A stretch of 64,000 bases of DNA from Actinokineospora sp. NBRC 105648 (GTDB lineage Bacteria > Actinomycetota > Actinomycetes > Mycobacteriales > Pseudonocardiaceae): positions 120,601 through 184,600 of the forward strand of contig NZ_BSTR01000005.1 of the NCBI RefSeq assembly GCF_030269645.1. The letters run 5' to 3'. This document shows positions 51,743 through 60,398 of this stretch, in pieces. Under the pieces are notes generated by a model, which saw only the letters and a program-made list of their open reading frames with translations, was not told the DNA's origin and did not search any database. The first letter of the stretch is position 1, and every line of letters begins with the position of its first letter. The translations under genes were made by a program, and so were the position numbers.

Positions 51743-54649
51743 TCATGAGGGGTGCCCACGAGTCTGGGGGCGGGTTAGCCGGAGGGACTCTTCCAAGGCC
51801 ACTGTGGAGCGTGATGGCACTTCGCCGATCTCGGCGAGCGTGGTGGTGAGAAGTGCCAGTGTGCGCGGGATGGCGTGATGGTGACCGGTTTGAGCTTGGA
51901 CTCGCATGATGTCCTCGTAGACCGCCTCGTTGTAGGGGTCCATGCCGCGGATCTGCTCAAGCACAACCAGCTTCTGGTCCTCGTGGACGGTGCCTTCGTT
52001 CGCCACCAAGGCGCCAAGGGCGTCCAGAACGTCGCGGCGCAGTTTCTCCCGCGGCGCATCCAGCCAAGTGCTGATCAGACCGTCGCCCAGCTCGAAGCCA
52101 CGGTGGATGGTGGTGATCGCGCGCAGTGCCTCCTGTTGGTTGTGGCTGCGTCGGACATCCTGCAGCGCGTCTTCGAGCTGCCAGAGGTCGACCGATACCA
52201 AGTCGGGGTTGAGGCCGTAGTGCCCATCAACGTTGACCACCAAGTCGCCGACGGCGTCTCCGGCGGCTCTGCGAACGGCGCGGCGCAGTTGCGACAGCGT
52301 GGCGTGGAAGGAGTTATAGGGGCGGTCAGGCGGGGCGTCCGGCCAGATCGCCGCAGCGAGCGTTTCGCGCCGTGCTCCGCCACGCTTCAGGGCCAGGTAG
52401 ACGAGGACTTCCCGTTGCTTCGGAGCGATGCCATCGATGAGGTCGATCTGCCCGTCCGGACCGCGGTGGTGAAGGTGCGCTCGGCCCAGGACAGCTAGCT
52501 CCAGTGGGAGGACCTCGCGAGGACTCTTGTCGGAGTCGTTGGTTGGTGGTTGCTCCAGTTCAGTGGGCGCCGATGGCTCATTGGGTGCGATGGCAGGCGG
52601 TGCATGCGGAATGTCAACGTGGACCTTCGGGGGGTGGGTCACCGCGTCGGCAGGTACTCGGCGCCCAGGGTCGTTGACGTTGTGCCCAGGGAGCTCGAAC
52701 CCTTCCGGGTCAACTGCGGCGGTGATGTGCTCGTCATCGACTAGGGGGCTGCTCGTGGTGCCGTGGGTGTCGGGGTGAGGTGGGAAGACTCGGTCGGCCG
52801 GGTCGGTGGCTTCGCCGAGCAGGGCGAGCAGGCCGGCCGCATCGTCGGCAGGAAGGGTGAACAGTCGGGTGCCCGCGAGCATGTCGGCCAAGTCCGGGCT
52901 GGTGGCGCTGACGGTGCCGTCGGCTCGGACACGTACCGTGCCGCCTGCCCTCCACTGTCCGAACAGAACTCCGGCCAGACCAAGTGCGGAGCCGTTGTCG
53001 ATGATCGCCTGCAACCGACGGTCCGCGTGCGGTGTCGGAGTCGCGACCAACACCATGGCGGTCGGTGCAGAGGATGTGTCGAACTGGCGGGCACGGGTGA
53101 GCAGTTCGGCCTCCAGCACGTCGAGAGCGGAGTCGAGGTCCTCGGTCACACGCAGTTCGCTGGGCCACCTCTCGGGAGCCGTGTGCCGACCGAACAAGGC
53201 GAGGGCATCGGCCCTTGGTACGACGACCACGGTGTCGTTGTGCTGGTTGGCCGCAAGCAGACCCACCACGAGGGCGCGGCCTGCGGTCACAGCCCCGGGA
53301 CCGACTAGGCCGAGGCCACGCGCGCGGGCCAGATCAACCGCGACCGCGTCGCTCTGGCGAACTCCGACGATGGTGCTCGCGTCGCTGGGCAGCAGCCTGG
53401 TCGCGGTCACACCGGCGCGGCGTCGTAGGTCGTCGGCCGGAGAGGTGACTCGATCGGGGTAGATGAGATCGCCGTCGTCGTCGCGCGGGAGAGTGGCGTG
53501 GTCGTAGGCGATCCGCAGCGAGCGCACGATCGGGGCGATAGTGTGTTCATCTCGGATCCCGCTGCCGGGGCGGTACTGGCGGCGTCGGCGAAGTCGCACG
53601 GTGACCAGGGTCGTGGTGATCAGCGCAGCGAGGGCCAGCCCGACGTGGGCGCCCGTTTCGACTGAGATTCCCGTGCCCGGGTGCGGGACACCCGGTCGAA
53701 TGGCAACCGGCTGCTGGTGTTCGGTGGACCTAGGCGCATTCGACTCCGAGGTGCTCCGCGGACTCGTCGTGGGCGCCGGCGGGGTGCTCGGCGGTGCCGT
53801 GGTTGGGGTGGGCGGCTGATCGGTGTGCTGCCCCTGCTCCTCTGGTTCGGGGTCAGTCGCCGCCGGTGGTGGATCAGAAGGCGCCGGTAGCTCGAACGTC
53901 CATCCAGGACGGATGTGGTTGGGATTGTGAAAAACCCGTCCGTCGACCTGGGTATGACCGCGGTTGCGCTCCCAGATCTCTGGCCAGCGGGCGCCGTTGC
54001 CCAGCTCGCGGGCGGCGATGCGCCACAGGCTGTCGTACACCCCACCGGAGGGCGCACGAACAACCGCGGTGCCCGGCGCCGCGACAAGCGGTCTCGGCTC
54101 GGCCTCCGGCACCTTCTGGCTGGCGAAGGCTAGGGGGCGCACCGATGGTCCGGGTACGAGCGAGACCGCCGCGGCCGTCGACGCGACAGGGCGATCGCTG
54201 GTAGGGGCCGCCGGGGCAAACACCGGCGTGCGGTGGCCGATGACCGAGAACACGATCGCGCCGACCAACACTCCTGCCACAGCACGCAGCGGGCCGGTGT
54301 GGATCTCGGGCCACTGCGCCAGCCTTGCGGCGTCGACCCCCGACGCCACGACGTCCCAGGTGAATCTGGCCCAGACCGGCCACAAGACGCAGGTCAGGAC
54401 GTTGAGGAGGAACGAGGTGCTCATCGGGCTCAGCAACGTTGCCTGGATCTCGTCCCAGCGTGGCACGTGGTCGGGCAGTGGCCACCCGATGTAGTGGATC
54501 AGGCCCCACGGGATCCCGACGACGAGCGTGGCCAACACGGCGGTGGCGCCAAGCCCTTGGACCAGACGGCCGAGCACGCGTGCCAGCACCGCGACGGCGC
54601 CTAGCGGCCACGAGCGGATCGAGTTTGGGTCTGCAGCGAGACGTCCCAT
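51743..54649 (-). CDS. Membrane-anchored LysM and BTAD (SARP-like) regulator
   Basis: The 968-residue protein has membrane segments near residues 25-50, 80-100 and 125-145, and a LysM-like domain at ~200-255 (YDSLWRIAARELGNGARWPE, then NPNHIRPGWTFELP). It continues with a Pro/Thr-rich linker, another membrane segment near 345 (VGLALAALITTTLVTV), a large cytoplasmic middle region, and a C-terminal winged-helix plus bacterial transcriptional activation domain (KQREVLVYLALKRGGARRET to the end, with LWQLEDALQ and LDALGALVANEG). This arrangement is typical of actinomycete Tad pilus loci. It may sense the cell wall through LysM and adjust expression. Last gene of the pilus operon. Confidence 0.8.
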   Translation of the reverse strand: MGRLAADPNSIRSWPLGAVAVLARVLGRLVQGLGATAVLATLVVGIPWGLIHYIGWPLPDHVPRWDEIQATLLSPMSTSFLLNVLTCVLWPVWARFTWDVVASGVDAARLAQWPEIHTGPLRAVAGVLVGAIVFSVIGHRTPVFAPAAPTSDRPVASTAAAVSLVPGPSVRPLAFASQKVPEAEPRPLVAAPGTAVVRAPSGGVYDSLWRIAARELGNGARWPEIWERNRGHTQVDGRVFHNPNHIRPGWTFELPAPSDPPPAATDPEPEEQGQHTDQPPTPTTAPPSTPPAPTTSPRSTSESNAPRSTEHQQPVAIRPGVPHPGTGISVETGAHVGLALAALITTTLVTVRLRRRRQYRPGSGIRDEHTIAPIVRSLRIAYDHATLPRDDDGDLIYPDRVTSPADDLRRRAGVTATRLLPSDASTIVGVRQSDAVAVDLARARGLGLVGPGAVTAGRALVVGLLAANQHNDTVVVVPRADALALFGRHTAPERWPSELRVTEDLDSALDVLEAELLTRARQFDTSSAPTAMVLVATPTPHADRRLQAIIDNGSALGLAGVLFGQWRAGGTVRVRADGTVSATSPDLADMLAGTRLFTLPADDAAGLLALLGEATDPADRVFPPHPDTHGTTSSPLVDDEHITAAVDPEGFELPGHNVNDPGRRVPADAVTHPPKVHVDIPHAPPAIAPNEPSAPTELEQPPTNDSDKSPREVLPLELAVLGRAHLHHRGPDGQIDLIDGIAPKQREVLVYLALKRGGARRETLAAAIWPDAPPDRPYNSFHATLSQLRRAVRRAAGDAVGDLVVNVDGHYGLNPDLVSVDLWQLEDALQDVRRSHNQQEALRAITTIHRGFELGDGLISTWLDAPREKLRRDVLDALGALVANEGTVHEDQKLVVLEQIRGMDPYNEAVYEDIMRVQAQTGHHHAIPRTLALLTTTLAEIGEVPSRSTVALEESLRLTRPQTRGHPS

Positions 54650-54662
54650 CGCGCATCGGCCT

Positions 54663-55142
54663 CTACGGTGCCGACGCGGCGATGCCGCGCGCAGGTTGGG
54701 CGCTGCCGGTGCTGCTCACCTGGATGGTGTCGACACCGACGAGGCGCAGCAGCTGGGTGGACTCGGTGGCCGTGACGGTGACGGTGACCGTGGTGTCGTC
54801 AACTGCGACGGTGCCTGATGCGCCAGCCGCGTTCAGGTAGTCGAAGGCCAGTTGGCGTGCCTGGTCTGGCACAAGACGCACTCTGCCGTCCGCGCGGTAC
54901 GCGGTCAGGTCCAGTGCTTGCGCACCGGCACGCGCCGCCTCTTGCGCCTGACCCAGTGCTCGGGACTTCGCGCTGAGGGCAAGGCCACCATCCAGTACGA
55001 GGCCCCCGAACATCAGCACCGCGGTCGCGATCACCACGACGAAGACCGTGACCTGGCCGCGCTCGTCATCGGCCGCGCCGCGTGCCCGGGCACCGGCTCG
55101 CCGCAGTGCAGCGGCCAACGCTGAGGTGGACGAGGTGTTCAT
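54663..55142 (-). CDS. TadG-like pilus assembly protein
   Basis: The 159-residue protein has an N-terminal ADDERGQVTVFVVVIATAVL with a single membrane helix and a later extracytoplasmic beta-rich part (VAVDDTTVTVTVTATESTQL). The RGQ-x-x-V... start of the helix and the phrase LDGGLALSAKSRALGQAQEA match the Rv3654c/TadG-like (Flp pilus minor component) family of actinobacteria. ATG 55142 overlaps the preceding TadE stop. It is probably a minor pseudopilin or assembly factor in the membrane. Confidence 0.8.
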   Translation of the reverse strand: MNTSSTSALAAALRRAGARARGAADDERGQVTVFVVVIATAVLMFGGLVLDGGLALSAKSRALGQAQEAARAGAQALDLTAYRADGRVRLVPDQARQLAFDYLNAAGASGTVAVDDTTVTVTVTATESTQLLRLVGVDTIQVSSTGSAQPARGIAASAP

Positions 55143-55639
55143 GGCACCTGCCCTTCCGCGACGATCGGCGGGCCACCTCGGTGGACGTCGACCACGCTGG
55201 AGAAGCTGTCGCGCAGGTCAGTGCTGCCGGGGAGTCCGAGCAAGGACAGGTCCGAGAGGCCGACCGTGCAGGTGATCGTGACGGTGACAGTCGAGCCGGG
55301 CTGCAGGCCCAGGGTGTCGACGTTCACCGCGAGGGATTGGCAGGTCACGCCGGCGTTGGCCAGCGCGGTCTGTGCGGTGGAGCGGGCGTCGCTGGCTGCG
55401 GCGGCCGGTGTGCGGGCCAAGGATGCGGCGCGGGCGGCTTGATGGGCAGCGTCGGTGATCTGCTGGCTGGTGGAGGCCATCCGACCGCAGAACACCACGA
55501 AAAGCAGCATCGCGATCAGCAAGGGCGCGATGATCACCAACTCGACCGTGGCCGATCCTCGTTCGTCACGAACGAGGGAGCCGACTTGCCCGACGGCAGG
55601 GGTCGATGTCCGCCACCGAAGAGGTGCGGAGGCCTTCAC
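55139..55639 (-). CDS. TadE-like pseudopilin 2
   Basis: The 166-residue protein has the TadE signature DERGSATVELVIIAPLLIAM (prepilin-type cleavage after Gly, Glu at +5), one membrane helix, then an exported domain with a disulfide-capable cysteine pair (VTCQSL..ITCTVG). AGGAGG is 6 bases before GTG 55639, which overlaps the preceding stop (GTGA). It is probably processed by the prepilin peptidase encoded at 63143. Confidence 0.85.
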   Translation of the reverse strand: MKASAPLRWRTSTPAVGQVGSLVRDERGSATVELVIIAPLLIAMLLFVVFCGRMASTSQQITDAAHQAARAASLARTPAAAASDARSTAQTALANAGVTCQSLAVNVDTLGLQPGSTVTVTITCTVGLSDLSLLGLPGSTDLRDSFSSVVDVHRGGPPIVAEGQVP

Positions 55640-56091
55640 GGTCCACCTCCTGAAGCCGCAGGGCGGAATACCTCCACTGGTCCAGCGGCCTCCGCGCGCA
55701 CCGACAGGTGCAAGAACGGCACCACGGGGCTAGCGGTGCCGGTTACGGCCACCGACACACCGTTGGCGCCGCGACGTACCTCGACCTGGATGTCGTGCAG
55801 CGGTCCGCGGCCGAGGTGATCGAGCACTTGGTCCGCTTCGGTCTGCCCGGCGTGGGCAGTGCCGCCTTGGACTCGCGCTGCGGAAAGCGCCTCCGCCGCC
55901 GCGGCTTGGGCGATGTGGTTCGCGTGGGACCAGACTGCGAACTGCGCGATCGACAGGACGATCATCAGCAGGAACGGCATGATCACGACCAACTCGACCG
56001 TGGTCGAACCGCGCTTATCGCGCAACAGCTCTCGGACTCGATCCAGGGCTGGATGCGGGGCGCCCGCTGGTACCTGGGTCGTCCGAACCAC
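55636..56091 (-). CDS. TadE-like pseudopilin 1
   Basis: The ~150-residue protein has RDKRGSTTVELVVIMPFLLM (Gly-[ST]-x-x-VE pseudopilin motif) and an exported domain (VEVRRGANGVSVAVTGTAS). GTG 56091 is the start that places it just after the Flp gene; any longer version would overlap Flp out of frame, so the 239-residue reading is rejected. No clear ribosome binding site is seen, which suggests coupling to Flp translation. Confidence 0.8.
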   Translation of the reverse strand: MVRTTQVPAGAPHPALDRVRELLRDKRGSTTVELVVIMPFLLMIVLSIAQFAVWSHANHIAQAAAAEALSAARVQGGTAHAGQTEADQVLDHLGRGPLHDIQVEVRRGANGVSVAVTGTASPVVPFLHLSVRAEAAGPVEVFRPAASGGGP

Positions 56092-56099
56092 AGGTTGTC

Positions 56100-56291
56100 T
56101 TACGGGCTGAACTTCACCTTGCTGATCGCCGTCATGATGTTGGGCCCCCAGATGGCGATCACCGCGATCGCGATCGCGGCCAGTCCGGCGATCCAGATGA
56201 TGTTCTCGGTGGTGGTGCCGCGCTCGTCGCGGGCCAAGACCCGCAACTTGTCCTGGGCGGTCGACCACAGACTGAACAGCAGTGTCAACAC
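56100..56291 (-). CDS. Flp-type major pilin
   Basis: A 63-residue prepilin. The leader is about 26 residues and ends DERG; the mature part starts TTTENIIWIAGLAAIAIAVI, one long hydrophobic helix, then WGPNIMTAISKVKFSP. The Gly before the cleavage site and Glu at +4 fit type IVb (Flp) pilins processed by a TadV/A24 peptidase. GTG 56291 has GGAGG 9 bases upstream. The gene is hidden in another frame of a longer false reading. It is 60 bases downstream of TadC. Confidence 0.85.
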   Translation of the reverse strand: MLTLLFSLWSTAQDKLRVLARDERGTTTENIIWIAGLAAIAIAVIAIWGPNIMTAISKVKFSP

Positions 56292-56351
56292 GGATGATCT
56301 CCTCCTCGTACGCCACACTTTCCCGATGTGTCCCGGGTAGACGGTTGGTTG

Positions 56352-57254
56352 TCATAGCGATGCCGTGATCTGAGCCATCGCCGGATAGAAGACGAAGACG
56401 ACGAAGCCCAGCGCCATGACCGCGGCGGGCAGGCTCATCCGCTCGGTTGCCGAGTTGGCCTCGGCCTCAGCCTCTGCACCGCCTTTCGATCGCAGTGCCG
56501 CGGCTTTGGCCGCCAGGCTGGCGCGAACCTTGGCGCCCTCGGTACCGGCAAGGGACAGGGCCGCGGCGAGTTCAGTGAGCTCGGCGATGTCGAGCTCCTC
56601 GCCGAGCTGGGCGAGGGTCGACCAAGGCGTGGTCTTGGTGAGCCGCGCGACGTTGAGTGCCCGGCGCAGCTGCGCGAACGACCATCCCGTCCCGACTGCC
56701 GCTGCATCCGACAGGGCGCCGTCCACACCGGCGCCTCCGGCGAGGAAGATGTCGATGAGGTCCAGGAATGCCGACAGGGAGTGCCGGAAGGTCGCTCGTC
56801 TGCGCGCTGCCTCGCGGCGGACGACGAGGTCGAAGCCGATGAATGCCACTACAGCCAGCCCCAGGCTGCTGAGCAGGGACATCATCCAGGGCAGTGGCCT
56901 GCCGCCCAGCGTCAGCACCAAGTCGAGTCCGAGGGGCAGAAACAGCCCGGTCAAGGCGAGAGCGGCCTGGTCGGCGAGATGGGCGTCGGTCGCCCGCCCG
57001 GTGACGGCGAGATCCTTGCGCACCGCAGCGGTGGGTAGTCCTGTTAGCCGAAGGACGCTGACGAAAGGGCGGCCGAGTCGTGTTGCCCAGCCTCGTTCCT
57101 CGGTGGCCAGGATCGGAGGCGGGGCAGGTCGGCTGTCGAGGTGGGTGAGCAGAGTTGCCAGTGGTGGCCGCCGCGGCACGGCGTACACGGCCAGCGCCCA
57201 CAGGCCGAAGCCTGCACCGGCCGACAGCAGGACGATGATGGTTACGTCGTTCAT
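56352..57254 (-). CDS. TadC-like membrane platform protein
   Basis: The 300-residue type II secretion F-domain protein has membrane segments at the N-terminus (IIVLLSAGAGFGLWALAVYA), mid-region (WMMSLLSSLGLAVVAFIGFD) and C-terminus (LPAAVMALGFVVFVFYPAMA). The cytoplasmic core has FRHSLSAFLDLIDIFLAGGA and LGEELDIAELTELAAALSLA. With TadB it forms the inner-membrane platform on which TadA acts. ATG 57254 overlaps the TadB stop (ATGA). Confidence 0.9.
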   Translation of the reverse strand: MNDVTIIVLLSAGAGFGLWALAVYAVPRRPPLATLLTHLDSRPAPPPILATEERGWATRLGRPFVSVLRLTGLPTAAVRKDLAVTGRATDAHLADQAALALTGLFLPLGLDLVLTLGGRPLPWMMSLLSSLGLAVVAFIGFDLVVRREAARRRATFRHSLSAFLDLIDIFLAGGAGVDGALSDAAAVGTGWSFAQLRRALNVARLTKTTPWSTLAQLGEELDIAELTELAAALSLAGTEGAKVRASLAAKAAALRSKGGAEAEAEANSATERMSLPAAVMALGFVVFVFYPAMAQITASL

Positions 57255-58156
57255 GTCCGGCCTTCCTCGTGGGCGGCGAGATCGCGGGTGGCGTCGAAGT
57301 TGGTCAGAATCCGTTCTGGTTCCTCGATGTGTGCCATGCGGCGCAGCCATCCGAACGCGACGACGAACAACGCGCCGATGAGCAGCAGGACCACTTGGCC
57401 GCCCGCGGTGCTGTAGGGGGCGAGGAACTTCGGGTTGAACACGATCAAGCCACCGGCGAAGACGGCGAAGGTGATCACGACGACTCGTAGGGTGGTGCGG
57501 GTTCGAGCACGACCGGTCTCCACCCTGCGGCGCATCTCGACCCGGTCGCGGGCGATGTCGGCCAGACGACCCAGTAGCGCCGCCAGTTGGCGGGCTTGGC
57601 GTTCGGCTGCGGCGATCAGGGCATTGATCACCAAGTCGGCGGTCGGGTCGTTGAGGTCGTCGGCAAGCCGGCGCAGGGACGGTGCCAGCCGGTCGCCGCT
57701 CTCGACGCGGGCGGAGACCTCCAGGATCTGTGCGCGGATCGGCGTCGGCGCGACTCGAGCGGTCGCGATGATCGCCTGCTCCAGGCCGGCCGCAGCGGCC
57801 AGGGTGTCGCGCAGCATCTCGGTCCAGCCCGCGACTGCCTCGATGCGATCGATGTGGCGATGGCGCGCTGGGTCCGAACCGACCAGCCGGGGCAGGGCCC
57901 ACGCGGCTAGGGCCGTGAGCAACGCCCCGACGATCCAGCCGGTGAGCACACCAACGCCGAGTCCCATCGCACCGGCTATCGCGAGTCGTCGGCCGGTGTG
58001 CTGGCCGCGGTAGCGGACACGCCACCTCGTGCGCCAGGTCGGTGTCGCAAACGCTTCCTTAGCGCTGGTGTCGCCGCGCCACCAGCGGACGAGCAGCACG
58101 AGGCCTAGGCCGGTGCCGAGTCCGAGAAGCCCGTACAGCGCTGTGGGGTTGTTCAT
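57251..58156 (-). CDS. TadB-like membrane platform protein
   Basis: The ~301-residue T2SSF-domain protein has membrane segments (ALYGLLGLGTGLGLVLLV, AGAMGLGVGVLTGWIVGALL, VVVITFAVFAGGLIVFNPKF, VVLLLIGALFVVAFGWLRRM) and a cytoplasmic core (GWTEMLRDTLAAAAGLEQAI). ATG 58156 overlaps the TadA stop (ATGA); an in-frame ATG 58165 is equally possible. Together with TadC it makes the pilus assembly platform. Confidence 0.9.
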   Translation of the reverse strand: MNNPTALYGLLGLGTGLGLVLLVRWWRGDTSAKEAFATPTWRTRWRVRYRGQHTGRRLAIAGAMGLGVGVLTGWIVGALLTALAAWALPRLVGSDPARHRHIDRIEAVAGWTEMLRDTLAAAAGLEQAIIATARVAPTPIRAQILEVSARVESGDRLAPSLRRLADDLNDPTADLVINALIAAAERQARQLAALLGRLADIARDRVEMRRRVETGRARTRTTLRVVVITFAVFAGGLIVFNPKFLAPYSTAGGQVVLLLIGALFVVAFGWLRRMAHIEEPERILTNFDATRDLAAHEEGRT

Positions 58157-59583
58157 GGTCGCCATCCGCTGGTGCCTCGGTCGGCCAAGTCCGAGTTGTA
58201 GCCGGCGTCGATGAGTTCGTCGAGCGTGTCGGTGCGCATCGGGTGCCCTGGGACCGCGCGCAGGTCGGGGCCGGGCTGGAAGATCTCGTTGGACACGATC
58301 TGGCGTTCGTCGGCGTCGACTACCTCGCGGATCGAGGACACCACGCGAGTCGAGCCTTCGCCGCGGGACCAGGCCAGGTGCACCACGAAGTGCAGGGCGC
58401 TGGCCGTGAGCAGGTTGATCGCCTCCAGGGTCAACCGCTCCGGTCCCTGGAACGCATAGGCGGCGAGTTTGGTGAATGCGCCGTGGCTGGTGCTGCTGTG
58501 GATGGTTCCCATGGAGCCGTCGTTGCCCATGGACATCGCATTGAGCAGCGGCAGTACCTCCGGCCCACGAACCTCGCCGACGCATACCCGGTCCGGTGAC
58601 ATCCGCAGGCTCTGCCACACCAGGTCGGACTGGGTGACTGCCCCCTGGCCCTCGATGTTGGCTTCCCTGGCCTGCAGCGCGACCACGTCCGGGTGAGCGG
58701 CCTCGTTGTCGTCCAGGCCCAGTTCGAGTACGTCCTCGATGGTCACCAGTCGCTCCCACGGCGGGATCGCCGAGGCCAGCGCCCGCAACATGGTGGTCTT
58801 GCCGACCGCGGTCCCGCCGCTGATCAGAACGTTCTTCTTCGCCCGCACGATCGCGGTCAACAACGACTCCAACCCCTCCGTGAGTGAGCCTTTCCTGCGC
58901 AGCTCGGCGAGAGTGGCCTGGGCGAACCGGTGCCGGCGGATCGAGACCGACGGCCGCGCGGTCACCGCCATCACCGCGGAGACTCGTGCGCCACCGGGAA
59001 GTTGGAAGTTGACGATGGGGCTGCCGCGGTCGAAGCGGCGCTCCTCCATCCCGGACCGCGCGGCCAAGTCGCGGATCAGCTCGACAAGTTCGGCGTCAGA
59101 ACCCGAGACGGCGGCGAGCCGATCGCGCTTTCCGTTGGCGTACTTGACGAACACGCGGTCACCCGTGATGTTGATGTTCTCGATCCCTTGGTCGGCCAAC
59201 AGTGGCTCCAGGCCGGCCAGTCCGAAGATCTCGTTGAGGACCTGGTCGATGAGACTCCCTTCGACCTCCGGCGGGACTACGCTGCCGCCACGGCTGAGCT
59301 CGGTCTGGGTATGGGCTTCGGCGGCATCGGCCAGGATCGCCTCGGCGAAAGCCCGCCGCTGTGCCGGTGTCATGGCAGGACGTTGGGCGTCCTCGTCTTC
59401 ACGGATGCGGTTGGACAGCCCCGTGGAGAGTTCTTGGCGCAGGTACGTGCGCAGCCGCTGCGTCGGTGAGATCTCCGGTGTGGCGATGACCTCCACCGGC
59501 GCGGGCGTCGGCAGTGCTTGCTGCTGCCACAACGGCACTCGATCATCGGCCGCAGACGTGCCGCGTGCATGAGGATTCGTCAT
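58153..59583 (-). CDS. TadA/CpaF-type secretion ATPase
   Basis: The 476-residue ATPase has Walker A LISGGTAVGKTTMLRALASA (~residues 255-275), the Asp box TIEDVLELGL, Walker B SPDRVCVGEVRGPEVLPLLN, and the His box SMGTIHSSTSHGAFTKLAAY. The N-terminal domain (LNEIFGLAGLEPLLADQGIE) is typical of CpaF/TadA. It powers Flp pilus assembly and is homologous to VirB11. As the transfer operon lacks a VirB11, it might also serve conjugation. ATG 59583 overlaps the TadZ stop (ATGA). Confidence 0.93.
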   Translation of the reverse strand: MTNPHARGTSAADDRVPLWQQQALPTPAPVEVIATPEISPTQRLRTYLRQELSTGLSNRIREDEDAQRPAMTPAQRRAFAEAILADAAEAHTQTELSRGGSVVPPEVEGSLIDQVLNEIFGLAGLEPLLADQGIENINITGDRVFVKYANGKRDRLAAVSGSDAELVELIRDLAARSGMEERRFDRGSPIVNFQLPGGARVSAVMAVTARPSVSIRRHRFAQATLAELRRKGSLTEGLESLLTAIVRAKKNVLISGGTAVGKTTMLRALASAIPPWERLVTIEDVLELGLDDNEAAHPDVVALQAREANIEGQGAVTQSDLVWQSLRMSPDRVCVGEVRGPEVLPLLNAMSMGNDGSMGTIHSSTSHGAFTKLAAYAFQGPERLTLEAINLLTASALHFVVHLAWSRGEGSTRVVSSIREVVDADERQIVSNEIFQPGPDLRAVPGHPMRTDTLDELIDAGYNSDLADRGTSGWRP

Positions 59584-60398
59584 AACCGGGCACCGCTTTC
59601 GTTGTCAGCAGCGAAGGTTGGCTCGTCCGAAGAAGGGCCTGGCGAAGCCAGCCGCGGCATGTGTGCTGTGGTCGGACTCGGCTCGGCGTATTGGCTGACG
59701 AGTTGGGCGGCTATCCGAGCAGCAGCTCGACCGAGACTCGACTTGGCCGGGCTGCGCCCACGGCCCGGCCGGCCGGCCAACGCCGCCGCGTCCTTGTCCT
59801 CGTGAGGAATCCGACCCATCACGTTGACACCAAGGGCACGTTCGATCTCGCTGGTCGGGTAGCCCTCGCCCACGACGACCAGGCCGGGTCGGCGGCCCCA
59901 CCGAGCCACAGAACGCAGCTTGCCGGACACGTGGGCGAGCTGGTCGTCGCGGGCTCGGGTGACGAGCAGCATTGCGTCGGCCGATCGGATGATGGACATG
60001 GCCGGGGAGTCCGGGTCGACCCGCCCGCAGTCGGCGATCACCACGGTGTCCGGCGTGTCCGCGGCAGCTCGCATGGCTGAGGTTTGCTGCTGTGCCAGCT
60101 CGACCAACGTGGCTCTGGCCTGTTCCGCGCCGACAGGACCCACGACTACCCGCAGTCCGCCGGGCAGCTCCTGCGTGTGCTGCTGCAGCAAGCCGGGATC
60201 GCTGCTGCGGCGGCCCGCGGCGGCCAGGCTCACCAGGCCCGGCGCCTGCTCCAGCCGGTACCGCGCCACGAGGTCTCCCCCAGCGGGATCGCACTCGACA
60301 ACGATCGGCTGCGGACCCTCTGGCCAACGAGCTGCCAACGCCAGCGCCAGAGTGGTGACACCGGGCGAACCCTTGAGCGAGAACACCACGACCAGCAT
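59580..60398 (-). CDS. TadZ/CpaE-like localisation ATPase
   Basis: The 272-residue MinD/ParA-fold protein starts MLVVVFSLKGSPGVTTLALA, a deviant Walker A (SLKGSPGVTT; the second Lys is absent), then PIVVECDPAGGDLVARY and VVIADCGRVDPDSPAMSIIR (Walker-like). TadZ and CpaE set the polar position of the Tad machine and often have a degenerate P-loop, as here. ATG 60398 overlaps the upstream TGA by one base (TGATG). A MinD relative of other function cannot be excluded. Confidence 0.82.
   Translation of the reverse strand: MLVVVFSLKGSPGVTTLALALAARWPEGPQPIVVECDPAGGDLVARYRLEQAPGLVSLAAAGRRSSDPGLLQQHTQELPGGLRVVVGPVGAEQARATLVELAQQQTSAMRAAADTPDTVVIADCGRVDPDSPAMSIIRSADAMLLVTRARDDQLAHVSGKLRSVARWGRRPGLVVVGEGYPTSEIERALGVNVMGRIPHEDKDAAALAGRPGRGRSPAKSSLGRAAARIAAQLVSQYAEPSPTTAHMPRLASPGPSSDEPTFAADNESGARL

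Noticed and set aside
55636-56355. 239-residue version of TadE
   Set aside because: Its N-terminal third overlaps the Flp gene out of frame and is His/Arg-rich non-family sequence.
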